A DNA stretch of 64,000 nt from Stomoxys calcitrans (Eukaryota; Arthropoda; Insecta; Diptera; Muscidae). The notes under the pieces were generated by a model. That model was not told the origin of the DNA. It was given only the letters and a program-made list of their open reading frames with translations, and searched no databases. A program made the position numbers and the translations under genes. The stretch's first letter is position 1, and the number at the start of each line of letters is the position of its first letter. The DNA lies in assembly GCF_963082655.1 (NCBI RefSeq), contig NC_081555.1:29435266-29499265 (forward strand), read 5' to 3'. Of the stretch, positions 22,171 to 34,504 are shown in pieces.

Positions 22171-22482
22171 GGACACCGTAGCGCAGAGGTTAGCATGTCC
22201 GCCTATTACGCTGAACGCCTGAGTTCGAATACTGGCGAGACCATTAGAAAAAGTTTTCAGCGCCTCTTAATGCTGGCAACATTTGTGAGGTAATATGCCA
22301 TGTAAAACTTTTCTCCAAAGAGGTGTCGCACTGCGGCACCCCGTTCGGACTCGGCTATAAAAAGGAGGCCCCTTATCATTGAGCTTAAACTTGAATCGGA
22401 CTGCACTCATTGATAGGTGAGAAGTTTGCCCCTGTTCATTAGTGGAATGTTCATCGACAAAATTTGGAAAATTTTGCAAAAA
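22171..22482 (+). repeat. tRNA-derived SINE copy
   Basis: The head has an A-box-like TAGCGCAGAGGTTAGC (from 22178) and a B-box-like GAGTTCGAATACTGG. The SINE body follows ('gtgtcgcactgcggcacccc', 'ttgagcttaaacttgaatcg', 'tgatag.tgagaagtttgcc'). No poly-A tail is evident; copies end near 'aaaatttgca'. Confidence 0.85.
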
Positions 22483-22589
22483 AGCCAGAACTCGAAGATG
22501 GGTGCATCGGCTTAAGTGAAATTTTGTGCATCATTATGACAATATGAGACTTGGCTGAATCGATTTTTTTTAAAATTTTCATAGATTGT

Positions 22590-23770
22590 GTACGTCTGGA
22601 AGGAAGTATAGGGTATATAATTTTTAGATATCGGATGGAGGCGCACCCTCCCCCTTACCCCATAAACGCCACCCACATCCGAAAGTGGTCCCATGGGTAT
22701 CAAATGAAAGGTTTTGGAGACCAGAAAACGAATATGGTATTAAAATTTGGGTCCAAGTACCCAGCGGACCCTTCCAACCCCAAAACTCCTCTAAACAGCT
22801 ACAGATTTGAAGTTCACATCAATATGGGACTCAAATGAAAAGTATTAGGCAATTTATTACAAATATGGCATACAAAATTAGGTCCAAGTAATAGGTGGTC
22901 GCCCACCCCCAAATACACCAAATGGGCATATTAGCTGACCATGGCTATATGGGACTCAAATGAAAAGTATTTGGGAGTAGATTACGAAATTGACATAAAA
23001 AGATACGTCAAATGGGTTAATTGATCCATTATAACAGTATGGGACTCAAATGAAAGGGGTTTGAGAGTAGAATATGAACGAATATGGTATCCAATTTTGG
23101 AGCCAAGTGTTTTGGGGTACGCCCTAAAGCGCCCCCTTACCCCCCCTTATGAAGCTCTAATCAACGGTATTTGGGAATAAAACACGAATTTAACATCCAT
23201 TTTGAGTGCAAAGTGCCGTTGGCCGCCCCAGTTCCAAAACACCCTCCAAACGGTTCATATTTACCGACCATGGCAATATGGGGCTCAAATTAAAGGGATT
23301 GGGAAGTGCAGCATGAATTTGATTTCCATATTTGAGTCGAAATGTCTGAGGTGCCCTCCCTCACCTAAAAAGCCCTACTCATTACCCTAATTTTTAAGAA
23401 CACCAGGAACCGAGCAGCGGCAATCTTTTTACACATCAATAAGTGCTTTCCGATTCAAGTCTAAACTCAATGATAAGGGTCCTTTTTTATAGCCGAGTAC
23501 GAACGGCATCCCGCAGCCCTTTGGGGAACATTTTTTAAATAACCATGCATGGCATTGTACCACGCAAATGTCGCCAGCATTAAGAGGAAATAAGCACCGC
23601 TTTGTCCGATGTTCTCGCCAGGATTCGAACGCGTTCAGCGTGATAGGCTACAATGGCACGAATTCGATATCCACATTCAAAGCGTAAAAGATATAAGAGA
23701 GTTAAAGAAGGCGCTCCGGAGCGGACCCCGTTTGGCTAGTAATATAATAAAAACGTCTCTACGATATACT
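22590..23770 (-). repeat. Family G element carrying a nested SINE
   Basis: Minus-strand copy of the 5864-9365 family. The head end lies at 23690-23750 (plus strand 'gagttaaagaaggcgctccg'). Modules read 'atatgggactcaaatgaaaa'. A nearly full SINE sits at 23396-23652 at the same place where 5864-6246 has only a SINE remnant. Confidence 0.75.
23396..23652 (-). repeat. SINE copy nested in a family G head
   Basis: The B-box region ('ccaggattcgaacgcgttca' on the plus strand) and the body ('cgagtacgaacggcatcccg', 'tcaatgataagggtcctttt') are present. The A-box half is degraded. Confidence 0.75.
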
Positions 23771-25240
23771 AGAACACGTTATAATGAAAATTGTTTAATT
23801 CTATAGCGCTATGTATTGATTGCAATTAAAACACTTATTTCATTTTTGGGGAAATATATGTACATCATTTTTATTCAAAAAAATTTAATTGGTTTTTTTT
23901 TTTGTTTTGTTGGTAATAAATTTGTTTTGTTGTTATTATTAGTAAAATTAAACCGACCATTATCTGGTTAATGGCGCATTGGTTGTTTAGTCGTCGCCCG
24001 CCAATGACGATGGTGATACAGTTTGGGATTTATTGTTTGTCATATGGGGTTTTTTTTTTTTTGAATGATGATATCAACAATTTTAATTCTCGCACATTTT
24101 AAACAAAACAAAATGAAAATGTGGCTAACAAATCGATTTTATTTTATGTTTTTGCTTATTGTTAATGCAACTCAGAAAAATAACCGTAGAAATACATAGT
24201 AGTGAACTTATTACTGTTGCTTTGTTTTGTTTTATAAATAAAGTGTAAAGAATAGTTAAGTTGGTATGAGAGTGTTTGTATAGATAATGTATTTTTTTTA
24301 TAAAATAATTAATCAATTAATAATAATAGTAGTCTAAACTAATAATAATATTAATAGAAAAGCATTATGGATAGCAAAAATAATGAATTGAAAGAAGGAT
24401 GATAGCAATAATGCTATATTCTACATTGCGATTTTATTTGCTTGTTAAATATATCTTACAATTAAAGAATATCTATATTAAATAAAACGAATTTAAAAAA
24501 ACTATACATTTTAAAAATATAGCTTAAAAAATGCTTAGCTTTTCCCAAAAAAAAAAGAACATTTTAGAGAGATTTAACATATTTTTTATATAAGATTTTA
24601 TTTTTAGAAAATTTTATTTTCTTTTGTAGTACTCGTATTAAAGGCTTTTGGAGTTGTTTCTTTGTATTTTTTTTTTTGTTAAGGGTTTCCTGTTTATTTC
24701 GCCCTTACCTTAAAGGGATTTTAGAATAAATCAAATCAAATAATTTCTCAGAATCATCAGTAACAGTGGAGATTTTCTTTTTTAATTTTCTTGAATTTTC
24801 ATTTCAAAGCCAAAACTTAACATTTTAATGTGTGTATATGTATGTATGCCTTTAAGAGCCATTTTTGATTGTACCTATCTGATTATAATTTGTTTTAAAA
24901 ACTATTTGTATAGAAGAATACATTTGTGTGTATATATAACAAGTATTTCTTGATCTACCCTTTTTTGTTTCTGTTTGTTTGTTTTTTTTTTCTTTTTAAA
25001 TTAACTTACGGCATTATTTTCCTAATAAACCTGAATTTTTCATTTCTGTTTTAGTTTTTCTTTCTCTCTGTTAGTTCTAAATCTTATAGGTATATATATA
25101 TTTCTTTTACTTATTTTTAATATATTTTTGTATATAAAAATATATGCAATCTTTGTATTTCTTTTTTTTTTTGTTTATTATGAGATGAGAAAACAAAAAA
25201 TAATTTTAATTTTAAGTTTTAGGTTAGAAAAAAATCAGGC
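23771..25240. other. AT-rich region, no feature recognised
   Basis: Dense T-runs and A-runs, with no ORF of coding character and none of the window's repeat families. It may be UTR or intergenic DNA. Confidence 0.45.
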
Positions 25241-25261
25241 AATTCAATTTTTTGTTGACAC

Positions 25262-25465
25262 GGGCTAAGACCCCGTTTACACCGTTTTTAAAATCCGGAT
25301 TTAATATCTCGATCATCTGTTTTCCCTTTATAAAATCAGTTGACGAAAGCCTTAAATCTGTATTTAATGGCTCGATCATCTATTTTCCCTTTATTAAATC
25401 AGCTGCAGACAGCCTTAAATCCGGATTTAATGAGCAGTGCAAACGGGGTTTAAGGCTCCATATAA
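25262..25465. mobile_element. Candidate MITE with ~20-bp imperfect inverted ends
   Basis: The left end 'accccgtttacaccg' pairs with the right end 'cagtgcaaacggggttt'. Both are followed inward by the palindromic AATCCGGATTTAA. The interior has a repeated 'gctcgatcatctattttccc' block (about 25304 and 25370). A related half copy lies at 30012-30070. No transposase. Confidence 0.6.
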
Positions 25466-25890
25466 AAATTTTGGTATGACATGGCTGAATAATTTAAAGG
25501 TTATCTCATGACATAATTACCAGGTAGTGTAACGTAAACAGCTGAGTAAAATTTTTTCTCGCAAAGTGCACTGTCTGTCAACCAGTTTTGGTTGTGTGTG
25601 CGTATTATAGTTAAGAACCATCACACACAAACAACTAGAAATGGCGCGAACTAGTAACATACACAAATTCAGAGTTGCACTAATCATTGATTTTGACAGA
25701 TAGTGTACTTAATGTTTTGTTGTTGGGCAACTGCCACTACCTATAAATGAATATAACTTGGGTTATCTTACGCGAACGCTGGTGTTACCAGTCGGGCAGA
25801 TTTACCATAGACAGTGAAAAAGAAAAGATGACTCGTCGTACCGATAGACATTGAAAGACAGTAGATATCCCATCTGCAAAATTTCCAGTT

Positions 25891-26190
25891 GCAATGAATA
25901 GAAATAAGCGAACAATTTGAACAACAGTATCATTGTGAATGGACAAAGAAGGTGTTGTTGATGAAAAAATATGATTTAGCCAGAATTAAACCAATTTTGT
26001 ATATATTGTTGCTTTTGAATTACAAATTATATTTACAAAATTGCCAATTGCATAGAAGTAAACGAGAAAATTTGAGCAACGGTATAATTGTGAATTGACA
26101 AAGGTGTTGTGAATGAAGAAAAAAGATGATTTAGCCACAATTAAACCAATTTTGTAATTTGTTTCTGCTTTTGAATTACAAATTATGTAC
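25891..26190. repeat. ~140-bp interspersed repeat, two adjacent copies
   Basis: Units at about 25891-26031 and 26045-26187 share 'gaattacaaattat', 'agccagaattaaaccaattt' and 'aagcgaacaatttgaacaac'. A third copy lies at 26716-26861 and directly abuts a LINE. Function unknown. Confidence 0.65.
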
Positions 26191-26285
26191 GTCAAGGGCT
26201 GAATTACCACATACGTGAACGGGTTAAATCGTTCGAAAACTCTCTATTGTGAATTATGTATTTCTTTATTGAAAAAAAGATTGAA

Positions 26286-26401
26286 CAGCTGTTACTTTTA
26301 GTGTGTAAAAAAGTATATTTGATTAAAGTTCGTTCTAAGTTTTATTAACAATGCATTTACTTTCTTTTAAAAAATCCGCAATTACTTTTTGGGCAACCCA
26401 A
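26286..26401. mobile_element. Mariner-type MITE, 5' truncated
   Basis: The right half of the 279-513 family from 'cagctgttacttttag' to the intact right end CTTTTTGGGCAACCCAA. Confidence 0.8.
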
Positions 26402-26861
26402 TAAGATCCCAAATGTTTAAATCGATCATAATTCGTAAAAAATTTTACATTAAAATGTCTATAAAAGATAACATCCATTTAATAAGACATGAAGTTTCAT
26501 TCGATACGAAAGCAGACTCGATCACGTATGCGGTAATTCGGCCCCAGATTTCTACAGATGTTCAATCATAGACAATGGAAGAGAGTAAATGACCCGCCGT
26601 ACCATAGACTCTTACATTACATTCGTCTATGCGTCGATATATGTGATATTCGTCTATGCATATGACATTAAAAGACAATATATCCATTCCATCCGACTCT
26701 TTGCGAAATTACTAGTAGCAATGAATGGAAATAAGCGAAAAATTTAACCAACGGTATAATTGTGAATGGACAAAAAAAAGAGCTGTGAATGAAGAAAAAA
26801 GATGATTTTGCCAGAATTAAACCAATTTTGAAATTTTTTTTTGCTTTTGAATTACAAATTA

Positions 26862-29010
26862 TGTGTACACAATCCCATGGCAGCCGGTTGTACGCACCGG
26901 ATTGACCCGATGGAACCCTGATTGGCAAGGGCTGCCGCCTCAGTGTACGTGTTCGTCTTTTTTTCGTCATGGGAGAGGCACATCCCGGAATGCCTTCACC
27001 GCAAGCTTCTGGTCCTTGCCGGGATTGAATAGAAGCCCGGACCGTGGAACTGTTCGGTTTGCCAGAACCGCCTCCATCATTGGTCGTTGTCGGTGAGGTG
27101 TAACTGGTGTATGGAGTGGGTACATTTCCCATTTTGCTCTGGCCTCACTTCACTACGGGAGTATAGTCATACTGGATATGTCGCAAGGTGCTGTGCGAAC
27201 ATAGCCAGCAGTGGGTCACAAGCGTCGTCGTCGGACTATGATACCCCCGACCTCTCCCGTACGGCAATATACGCAACAGCAGCATCCCAGCTTAAATATT
27301 GCCAGACCAGTGCTGGGAAATGTATCATTTTTGCAACTAATCTGCAACGGTCTCCGCGGCAAGATCGATGAGATTGTGGATTTCATGAGTCGGAAATTTA
27401 TATTGGTCGCAGCGATCCAAGATAAAACTGACCAACACCTGCAGCAGGCACAGTTGTCACGGATACAATGTGCTACGTAAGGATCGCTCAAGGAATGGAG
27501 GTGGGGGTTAGGCCTTCGTGATATACCATTCCGTGCAATATAGACCCATCTCGTCTGCGCCTGGCGCTAGTGACCCCTACATGGAGTGCATGGAATAGCA
27601 GTCAGGTCCGGTACTGCCTAAATGGAGCTATACAACGTGTACATACCGCCGGTTGGTAGCTGTGTCCCGATTAATGGTCAAGCTTACAACCCCGACATAT
27701 TTGGGTTTCTATCTGGCCATAATCATCACACTTCATGGCATTCTCCACGTTTTGCACGGTGAATGAGGATGCCCCCACTAGGATTACGAGGAGGTGCAGC
27801 AGCTCGCCAGATATTTCCATTGCCTCCCCTGATCTCGTAAGTGACGTATGCTTGCAAGCCGTCATCAATCGCCGCTTCAGTGAACTGCCACCCCCTCGGA
27901 CGTGCTAGTGGCCGGGAGGAAATTCCGAGACATCATTAACGCAGCAGCCGCTCGCTTTATACCACCCGGTCGAATACCCCGAGTGCGGCCCAATTTCCAG
28001 GGGCAGGCAGTGGTACGCAGACGAGCGTGATGGGATTCGTTGTATGGACCCCACTAACCACAGAATCAGCGAGATGAATCTGGAAATAAACAGGGTAGTC
28101 AACGAACATAAGCGGAATTTGTGGCTGGAACGCCTGGAGCAGTGTAACTTAGGCCCCGATTTAGGCAAGCTGTGGTCTACTGTTAAGTCACTCTCGAACC
28201 CCGGTAGACGGAATGACAGGACCTCAGTCACGTTTGGCGAAGCAACCGTGACTAATCCGAAGAGATGCCCCATGTTGTTCAACCGTCAATTTAATGTGCA
28301 TGCCGAGAGTAACAGGGCAAGGAGGAGAGCCATTCACCGTATTCGTGGTCTCCGAGCCGTTGAACAGCCATCACAATTTACAGGGGGCGAAATTACGAAT
28401 GTCATCCATGGCGCCAAATTATCCAAGGCGTTGGGCCCCCACGGAATCTCTACATTGATGTTGAAGAATCTGGATTTACCTGGAGTTGAGTACCTTACTA
28501 CTGTCCTCAATCTGTCTTTAAACACTCTTATAGATGCCGATGTCTGGAAAATGGGCAGAGTGATCCCGCTACTGAAGCCTGATAAGCACCCGAGCTTGGG
28601 GGAGTCGTACAGACCGATCTCCCATCTCTCACCAGTAGCGAAGACGCTTGAGGCATTACTCCTCCCGAGCCTCATAGGAGAATTTCCATTCGCCGAGCAT
28701 CAATAAGGATTTCGAAGACTGCATAGCACAACAGCTTTGGATGCAATCACCGCACACATTTGCCGTGGCTTCAATCAGCCCAGGCCATGTGTTAGGACGG
28801 TCCTCGTGACACTGGACCTATCGAAGGTATTCGACACTGTCAGCCATGCCAAATTATTTGAGGACATCGCCAACACGTCCCTCCAGCTATATCTGTGTGG
28901 TCGCCAGTCATTTGTGGAATTTAGGGATAAGAAGTCAAACATGTCGATAAAGGCATACCCACAGATTCCAGCATCCCTGGAAAAAATATCAATCGATTGT
29001 CAGCCATAAT
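26862..29010 (+). pseudogene. Jockey-like LINE, degenerate (ORF1 end, endonuclease, RT part)
   Basis: It starts with a conserved 5' module ('cccatggcagccggttgtac', 26875-26950). Around 27090-27200 is a Cys-rich ORF1-like piece. The endonuclease start is at 27310-27470 (LICNGLRGKIDEIVDFMSRK). A 220-codon stretch at 28044-28706 includes KALGPHGISTLMLKNL, WKMGRVIPLLKPDKHPSLGE and YRPISHLSPVAKTLEALLLP, typical jockey RT blocks. After a stop at 28704 comes GFRRLHSTTALDAITAHICR and TLDLSKVFDTV (RT block A, Asp present). The catalytic YADD half is missing. Inactive. Confidence 0.88.
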
Positions 29011-29189
29011 CAACCCACAAATGAGCAGTTCTTTAGCATCCGATAAACTCACCACACCTCGAGGCAATGGATTCCCATGTAGAGCTGGCGAACTATCGAT
29101 AATCGCAACATTCGATATTTCTAATAATAAATAGCGATAGTATATTATAGGATACATTCACAGCTATCCCGGGATGGAATATTGAGGTC

Positions 29190-29490
29190 CGATCTGTGTG
29201 GTGTTCATTGCTGCCATGAGAAGCTTAGTTGCGAGCTATCGGGCGCGTCCACAGGTTGCGGATAGAGGAATGATGTAGCGGTATCGAGCGGAGAGTCTCA
29301 GTGAGAGGTCGGACGGCATCGGCTCTTGAACAAATACTGAGTGCCTATGATGCTCGATATTACAAGGCGAGTTAATGGCGTCTTCAAATATCGATCGATC
29401 CTTTGGACCGGAACGAACTTGCTCACATCACGAGCATGACGAGGATCGCCACCTCCATATGAAAATGTGGCTACAACAACAACATACGTT
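29190..29490 (+). repeat. LINE 3'-UTR-like module ending in (CAA)n
   Basis: Phrases 'cgcgtccacaggttgcggat', 'agagtctcagtgagaggtcg' and 'ctcttgaacaaatactgagt', ending 'gtggctacaacaacaacata'. Copies or fragments recur at 42235-42305, 42745-42920, 58010-58100, 58280-58380, 58480-58850 and 59400-59580. It probably belongs to the jockey-like LINEs. Confidence 0.65.
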
Positions 29491-29499
29491 CAGTGTTGA

Positions 29500-29945
29500 A
29501 CAGCTTATTTTTGTAAAATTTTGCAAAATATAGTATCGATATTCGGGCAAAAACATAAATATCGATAGTGCCATCGATATTTTCGATAGTTTTAATAATA
29601 AATATCGATACTATCGTTAATTTCCCATCACCTATATTTCAAACGAAGACAAGAAGTAAAAATCAGTAGATCGATTTATATAGAATCAATATCAATGCAT
29701 TGACCGAATAAAACCAAGTCAGTAGAAAGCCATGAGAAAAATCGCTGTACAAAATGTTAGCCTAATCGGATGAAAATTGCGCCCTCTATAGGTGCAATGA
29801 ATCTTAATTCCGTGTCGGATTGCTTATTTTTGTTTTGGTTTGCAAAAATTTAACTTTTGCGATAGTATCCATCGAAAAAATATCAATCGATATTCAGTCA
29901 AAAAATAAAATATTGAGAGTACCATCGATATTTTGGCAGATCTAC
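29500..29945. repeat. ATCGAT-rich repeat pair
   Basis: Two diverged copies (29515-29590 and 29855-29940) share 'atatcgatagtgccatcgat' and 'atatttt' words, separated by a family B unit (29645-29815). The palindrome ATCGAT and the octamer TATCGATA-like core recur many times here and at about 29090-29110. Confidence 0.55.
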
Positions 29946-30218
29946 TCTATACCCATGCGTACCAACAACATAAATAGCACTCATAGCACGTATACATTGA
30001 AATTTTTATGATCTGGATTTAACTAAATCCAAAAAACAAATCCTGTCCGTTTACACTGCGTTTTTTGGGGATTTAAGTGACATACACATACGTATACATG
30101 ATCACGTCATTTCACACACAACCGTACACAATTCTTGCTGGTTTCTCTTTTTGCCATGCACTCACAGTACAGTGTAATATTAGTTCCGGCCTATTATAAT
30201 GTTTATATGTAAAAAACC

Positions 30219-31101
30219 AGTTAGGAAAGGCAAAAGTCGGGCGCAGCCGACTATATAATACCCTACACCTAGCTTACAATTATAAATTCGGGCCATATAT
30301 AAATATATGAGAGCTATATCTAAATCTGAACCGACTTTCAAACAGATCGTTTGAAAATTGTTGTTACTATGGCCATATAAGTGCAAATCCGGCGATAAAT
30401 ATGTGTGGCTGCTACATCCAAATTTGAACCGCTTTTGATGAAATCTCGCAGATATGTTAAGATCAGTAACAAAACAATCCGTGCCAAATTTTGTGCAGAT
30501 CGGTAGAAAATTGTAGTTACTACGGCCATTTAAGTGCAAATCGGGCGATACATATATATGGGAGCTATATCTAAATCTGAACCGATTTTGATGAAATCCC
30601 CAAGATATGTTAGATCAGTAACAAAACAATCCGTGCCAAATTTTGTGCAGATCGGTTGAAAATTGTAGTTACAAAGGCCATTTAAGTGCAAATCGGGCAA
30701 TACATATATATGGGAGCTATATCTAAATCTGAACCGATTTTGATGAAATCACGCAGATATGTTAAGATCAGTAACAAAACAATCCGTGCCAAATTTTGTG
30801 CAGATCTGTTGAAAATTGTAGTTACTACAGCCATTTAAGTGCAAATCGGGCGATACATATATATGGGAGCTATATCTAAATCTGAACCGATTTTTACCAA
30901 AATCAATAGCGTCTGTCGTTGGGCCAAATAAGTGTGTGTGCAAAAATTCGTGATGATTGGACAACAAATACGACCTGAACTTTGATTACAAGGATACATG
31001 GATTCACAGACGGACATGGATTATGAGGAAAGGTGATTTACATATATACTGGAGGTGGTGGGTATCCAAAGTTCAGCCGGCCCAACTTACCTATTTACTT
31101 G
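30219..31101 (-). repeat. Family C element, minus orientation
   Basis: The left side is the family end ('aggaaaggcaaaagtcgggc', 'gactatataataccctacac'). The body has four near-identical units of about 170 bp ('gggagctatatctaaatctg', 'gatcagtaacaaaacaatcc', 'gtgccaaattttgtgcagat') from 30340 to 30900. The right side ends in a family B-like terminus ('cggcccaacttacctattta'). Confidence 0.8.
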
Positions 31102-31112
31102 TTATACCCTAC

Positions 31113-31741
31113 ACCACCACTGTGGTACAGGGTATTATAAGTTTGTGCAGTTGTTTGCAACGCTAAGAAGGAGAAGATCTAGACCCATTGATAAGTATAC
31201 CGATCGACTCAGAATCACTTTCTGATTCGATTTAGCTATGTCCGTCTGTCCATGTTAATTTGTGTACAAACTACAGGCCGCAATTTTGATCCGATCGTTT
31301 TAAAATTTGGTATGGACACGTTTTTCGGCCTAGAGACGAAGCCTATTGAAATTGGAAAAAATCGGTTCATATTTGGATATAGCTCCCATATATATGTTCG
31401 TCCGATTTCCAGTAATACTGCAATAAAATGGTTATTTATTTACCGATTCTCTCGAAATTTGGCAAGAAGGATTTTTTTTATAACTTTCGACATTACTGGT
31501 GAATTTCATAGAAATCGGTTCAGTATTAGTTATAGCTCCTATATATATGTTCGTCAGATTTTGGGTAATTTGCAATTATGATGTCATTTGTCAACCGTAG
31601 TTAATACAGTTTGAACATATTTTTGCTCGCCGAGGTCCATCAAAAATGGTTCAGGATTGGATATAGCTCCCACATTGTATTTATAGGGTAGGTGTAGGGT
31701 ATTAAACAGTCGGCACCGCCCGACTTTTGCCCTTCCTTACT
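31113..31741 (+). repeat. Family C element, short complete copy
   Basis: It starts with the hairpin end ATACCCTACACCACCACTGT then GGTACAGGGTAT (stem ACCAC/GTGGT and TACCCT/AGGGTA). It ends 'cagtcggcaccgcccgactt' then 'ttgcccttccttact'. It is the compact reference copy for this family. Confidence 0.8.
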
Positions 31742-31744
31742 GGT

Positions 31745-31935
31745 TAAAGACTGTAGCGTGATTTCAACAGACAGACGGACGGACATGATCTAGCCATGTC
31801 CGTCCGTCTGTCTTAGATTTTTAAGCTGTTCAAGAATATATATACTTTGTAGGGTCGGAAATGGATATTTCGATGTGTTGCAAACGGAATGACAAAATGA
31901 ATATACCCCCACATCCTTCGGTGGTGGTTATAAAA
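31745..31935 (+). repeat. Family B end with perfect 19-bp inverted repeat
   Basis: The family B end ('caaacggaatgacaaaatga', 'catccttcggtggtggttat') is preceded by an inverted repeat: arms 31769-31787 (AGACAGACGGACGGACATG) and 31795-31813, loop 7 nt. Confidence 0.75.
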
Positions 31936-31939
31936 ATAT

Positions 31940-33440
31940 GTTGGTTAAAAAAATAAGTAAAACTTTTTGTATACATATGTTTGTGGGTTTTATTTTGTTT
32001 TTGTTTTTTGTAGTTCTTTTGTTCAAATATAAATGTACGGGGTTTAAAAAAAATTATTAACAAAAAAATATATTATTTAAAAAATTCTAAATCATATGGA
32101 TATATGTATAGTAAAAAATTGTGGTGTTTTTATAAAGAATATATAAATTAAAAAAAAAAAAATAATAAAGAAAAGAAAGGTGAAAACTTAAGCCAAATAT
32201 GGGGCAGGGGGGGATTTTTTTTTTAAACAAATAACGTCCTGTAACATATTTATATGTGTTTGTATGTAGTAGGTGTAAGCCTATAGTACTAGAAAGAGTG
32301 TGTATGTATATAGAAGATATATAATATGTATGTGTAGAAATATTTAGTAATAGGTATGCATATAATGAAATTAGTATGTAATGTGTGTGTGTGTGGGTGT
32401 TGGTTGGAGTTGACCTATGCAATAAAAATCATTGTATGATTTTTTCAAAGGTCCTTTGTTTTTCTTCTTTTTTCTTGAATTTTCTGTTTTTTTTTTTTGT
32501 TTCTTTAAAGTAAATACATATGTATGTAGTTTGTTATAGTATATATACTTTTTTCTCTCTTCTTACAGCACTAATGACTATACTCTATGGAGGCCTTTTT
32601 TGTAAACCTGCTAACATTTTTCTTTTTCAAAATATATATGCATGTATATCTCTATATAATTATGTATAACTTATGTTTATAATTTCTGTACTCTTTTAGT
32701 ATAGGGGGGGCTTTTGGGTCTATTTATATATATAGCCGAAATCTAATAATATGTAGGTAATGCATGTTTGTTTTGCTTTGTTCCATGTTTTTTGTTTTTG
32801 TTTTTTTTTCTTTACTTTTTTGTTAACAAATCGAAAAATCTCGAAAAATGGTTTCAATAAATTTTGTTTTGTTGCTTTTGGTTTGCTTTACGAATTTTGT
32901 TTTGTTGTTGTTTTTTGTTTTTCTTTCTTTTAGTTAGGCACTGTAATTCCTTAAATATAAGTTTTCTAAAAACCTTGTTGTTGTTTAAATTGTTGTTTTT
33001 GCTTAGTTCTGTGTATGTGTATGTGTGTGGGTGTGTTTTTTTTTTTGGTGTAAATCTAAATGTTTAAGTATTGCTTATGTTCTACAGTTTCATTTTAGAT
33101 GAGGTTTTCTAATAATTAACATTTTCTTTCCTTTGAGAAAATACATAGTTTTAAAATATATATCTTCACCTTTGTTGCCTTTGGGCAATAATTTTTATTA
33201 GCAGAGTTTCTAATGAGTCTTATCGAATAGTTTGGAAATAGTATATATCGTAATAATAATAATAATAAATTATATTATCATATAATAAACAAAAAATAAT
33301 AATTAGTTTTATTTTAACTTTGTTTGCTTACTTCACATCCTTTGATTTTGCCTTCAGTTTTCGCAAAGTTTATAACTTAACCAAAAAGTCTTTTTTCATT
33401 TTCTGTAAATAGAGAAATACAAAGAATAGCGATAAGTTTC
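31940..33440. other. AT-rich low-complexity region, no gene recognised
   Basis: T-rich and A-rich runs, (TG)n near 32383-32396 and (AAT)n near 33250-33270. No coding region with family motifs and no repeat family of this window. Confidence 0.45.
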
Positions 33441-33471
33441 TATTGGCATCAAATATTAGGTTAGTTTTCTT

Positions 33472-33791
33472 AAGTCACCGTAGCGCAGAGATTAGCATGT
33501 CATCCTATGACGCTGAACCCCTGTATTCGAATCCTGGCGAGACCATCAGAAATAATTTTCAGCGGTGGTTTTCCCCTCCTAATGCTGGCAACAATAGTGA
33601 GGTACTATGCCATGTAAAACTTCTCTTCAAAGAGGTGTCGCACTGCGGCACCCCGTTCGGACTCTCGGCTATAAAGAGGAAACCCCCTATAATTGAGCTT
33701 AAACTTGAATCGGACTGCACTCATTGATATGTGAGAAGTTTGGCCCTGTTCGTTAGTGGAATGTTTATGGGCAAAATTTGCATTTGCAAAG
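33472..33791 (+). repeat. tRNA-derived SINE copy, near full length
   Basis: A box ACCGTAGCGCAGAGATTAGC, B box TATTCGAATCC (first G lost), then the body and the tail 'gggcaaaatttgcatttgca'. Confidence 0.85.
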
Positions 33792-34504
33792 CCAATTACC
33801 AATGGCCATCATCATGATTGCCACACTGCTTGAAGGCAATCATTGTGGCATACGCAAACCGAGACGACCCCAACTAAGATGGAAAGTTCAAATTGTAAAT
33901 GACATCTCAAAATTTGGTATCAGGCATTGAAGAAAAGGGCAGAAGATCGAGGCATTTTGAAATCTATTTTAAATTTGGCCCATGGCTAGAGATGGGCGAT
34001 AGGTAAATACCCAAAAGGTATTTACCCATTTATACCCAAAAGTTGGGCATTTATGCAGATGTCTTGGGTATGAAAACATTTTTCAAAAATTTTTTTGATG
34101 ATTTCGTATTCTTTGTATATAAACCTGACCTTCTGAACTCATAAAATCGGATTTTAGTTATATATAGCCGCTATATAGACCAATCTCCAGTCTTATAGTC
34201 TGGAGGCAATAAATTGATCATTTTTCATCCTATTTCGATGAAATTTAGCACAGTGAGTTCACCCTGTTCACAGGTGCACAGGTAGACCCCTGTTCATTTC
34301 TGTGAAGTGCGGTACAGTCGGAACTATTGTATATTTGGATATAGTTGCCCTTATATCGACCACCCGATCTCCCGATGTAGGGTATTGAGGCCATAAAAGA
34401 TCCATTTATTACCCGTATTCGATGAAATTTGGCACAGTGTGTTCTGGTAGACCCCTACCCATGCCTATTAAATGTGGTACAGATAGGACCATATTTGGAT
34501 ATAG

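Noticed and set aside
22171..22260. True tRNA genes at the A/B box motifs
   Set aside because: The tRNA-like heads cannot be folded by eye into a full cloverleaf with acceptor stem, and all are followed by the same ~230-bp body, so they are SINE heads.
28044..28706. Functional host gene of 220 codons
   Set aside because: The motifs are those of a jockey-type reverse transcriptase with premature stops, so it is a mobile-element remnant.
31830..32422. Minus-strand open frames in the AT-rich region
   Set aside because: They consist of Tyr/Ile/Thr/His runs from TA and GT simple repeats without any family signature.
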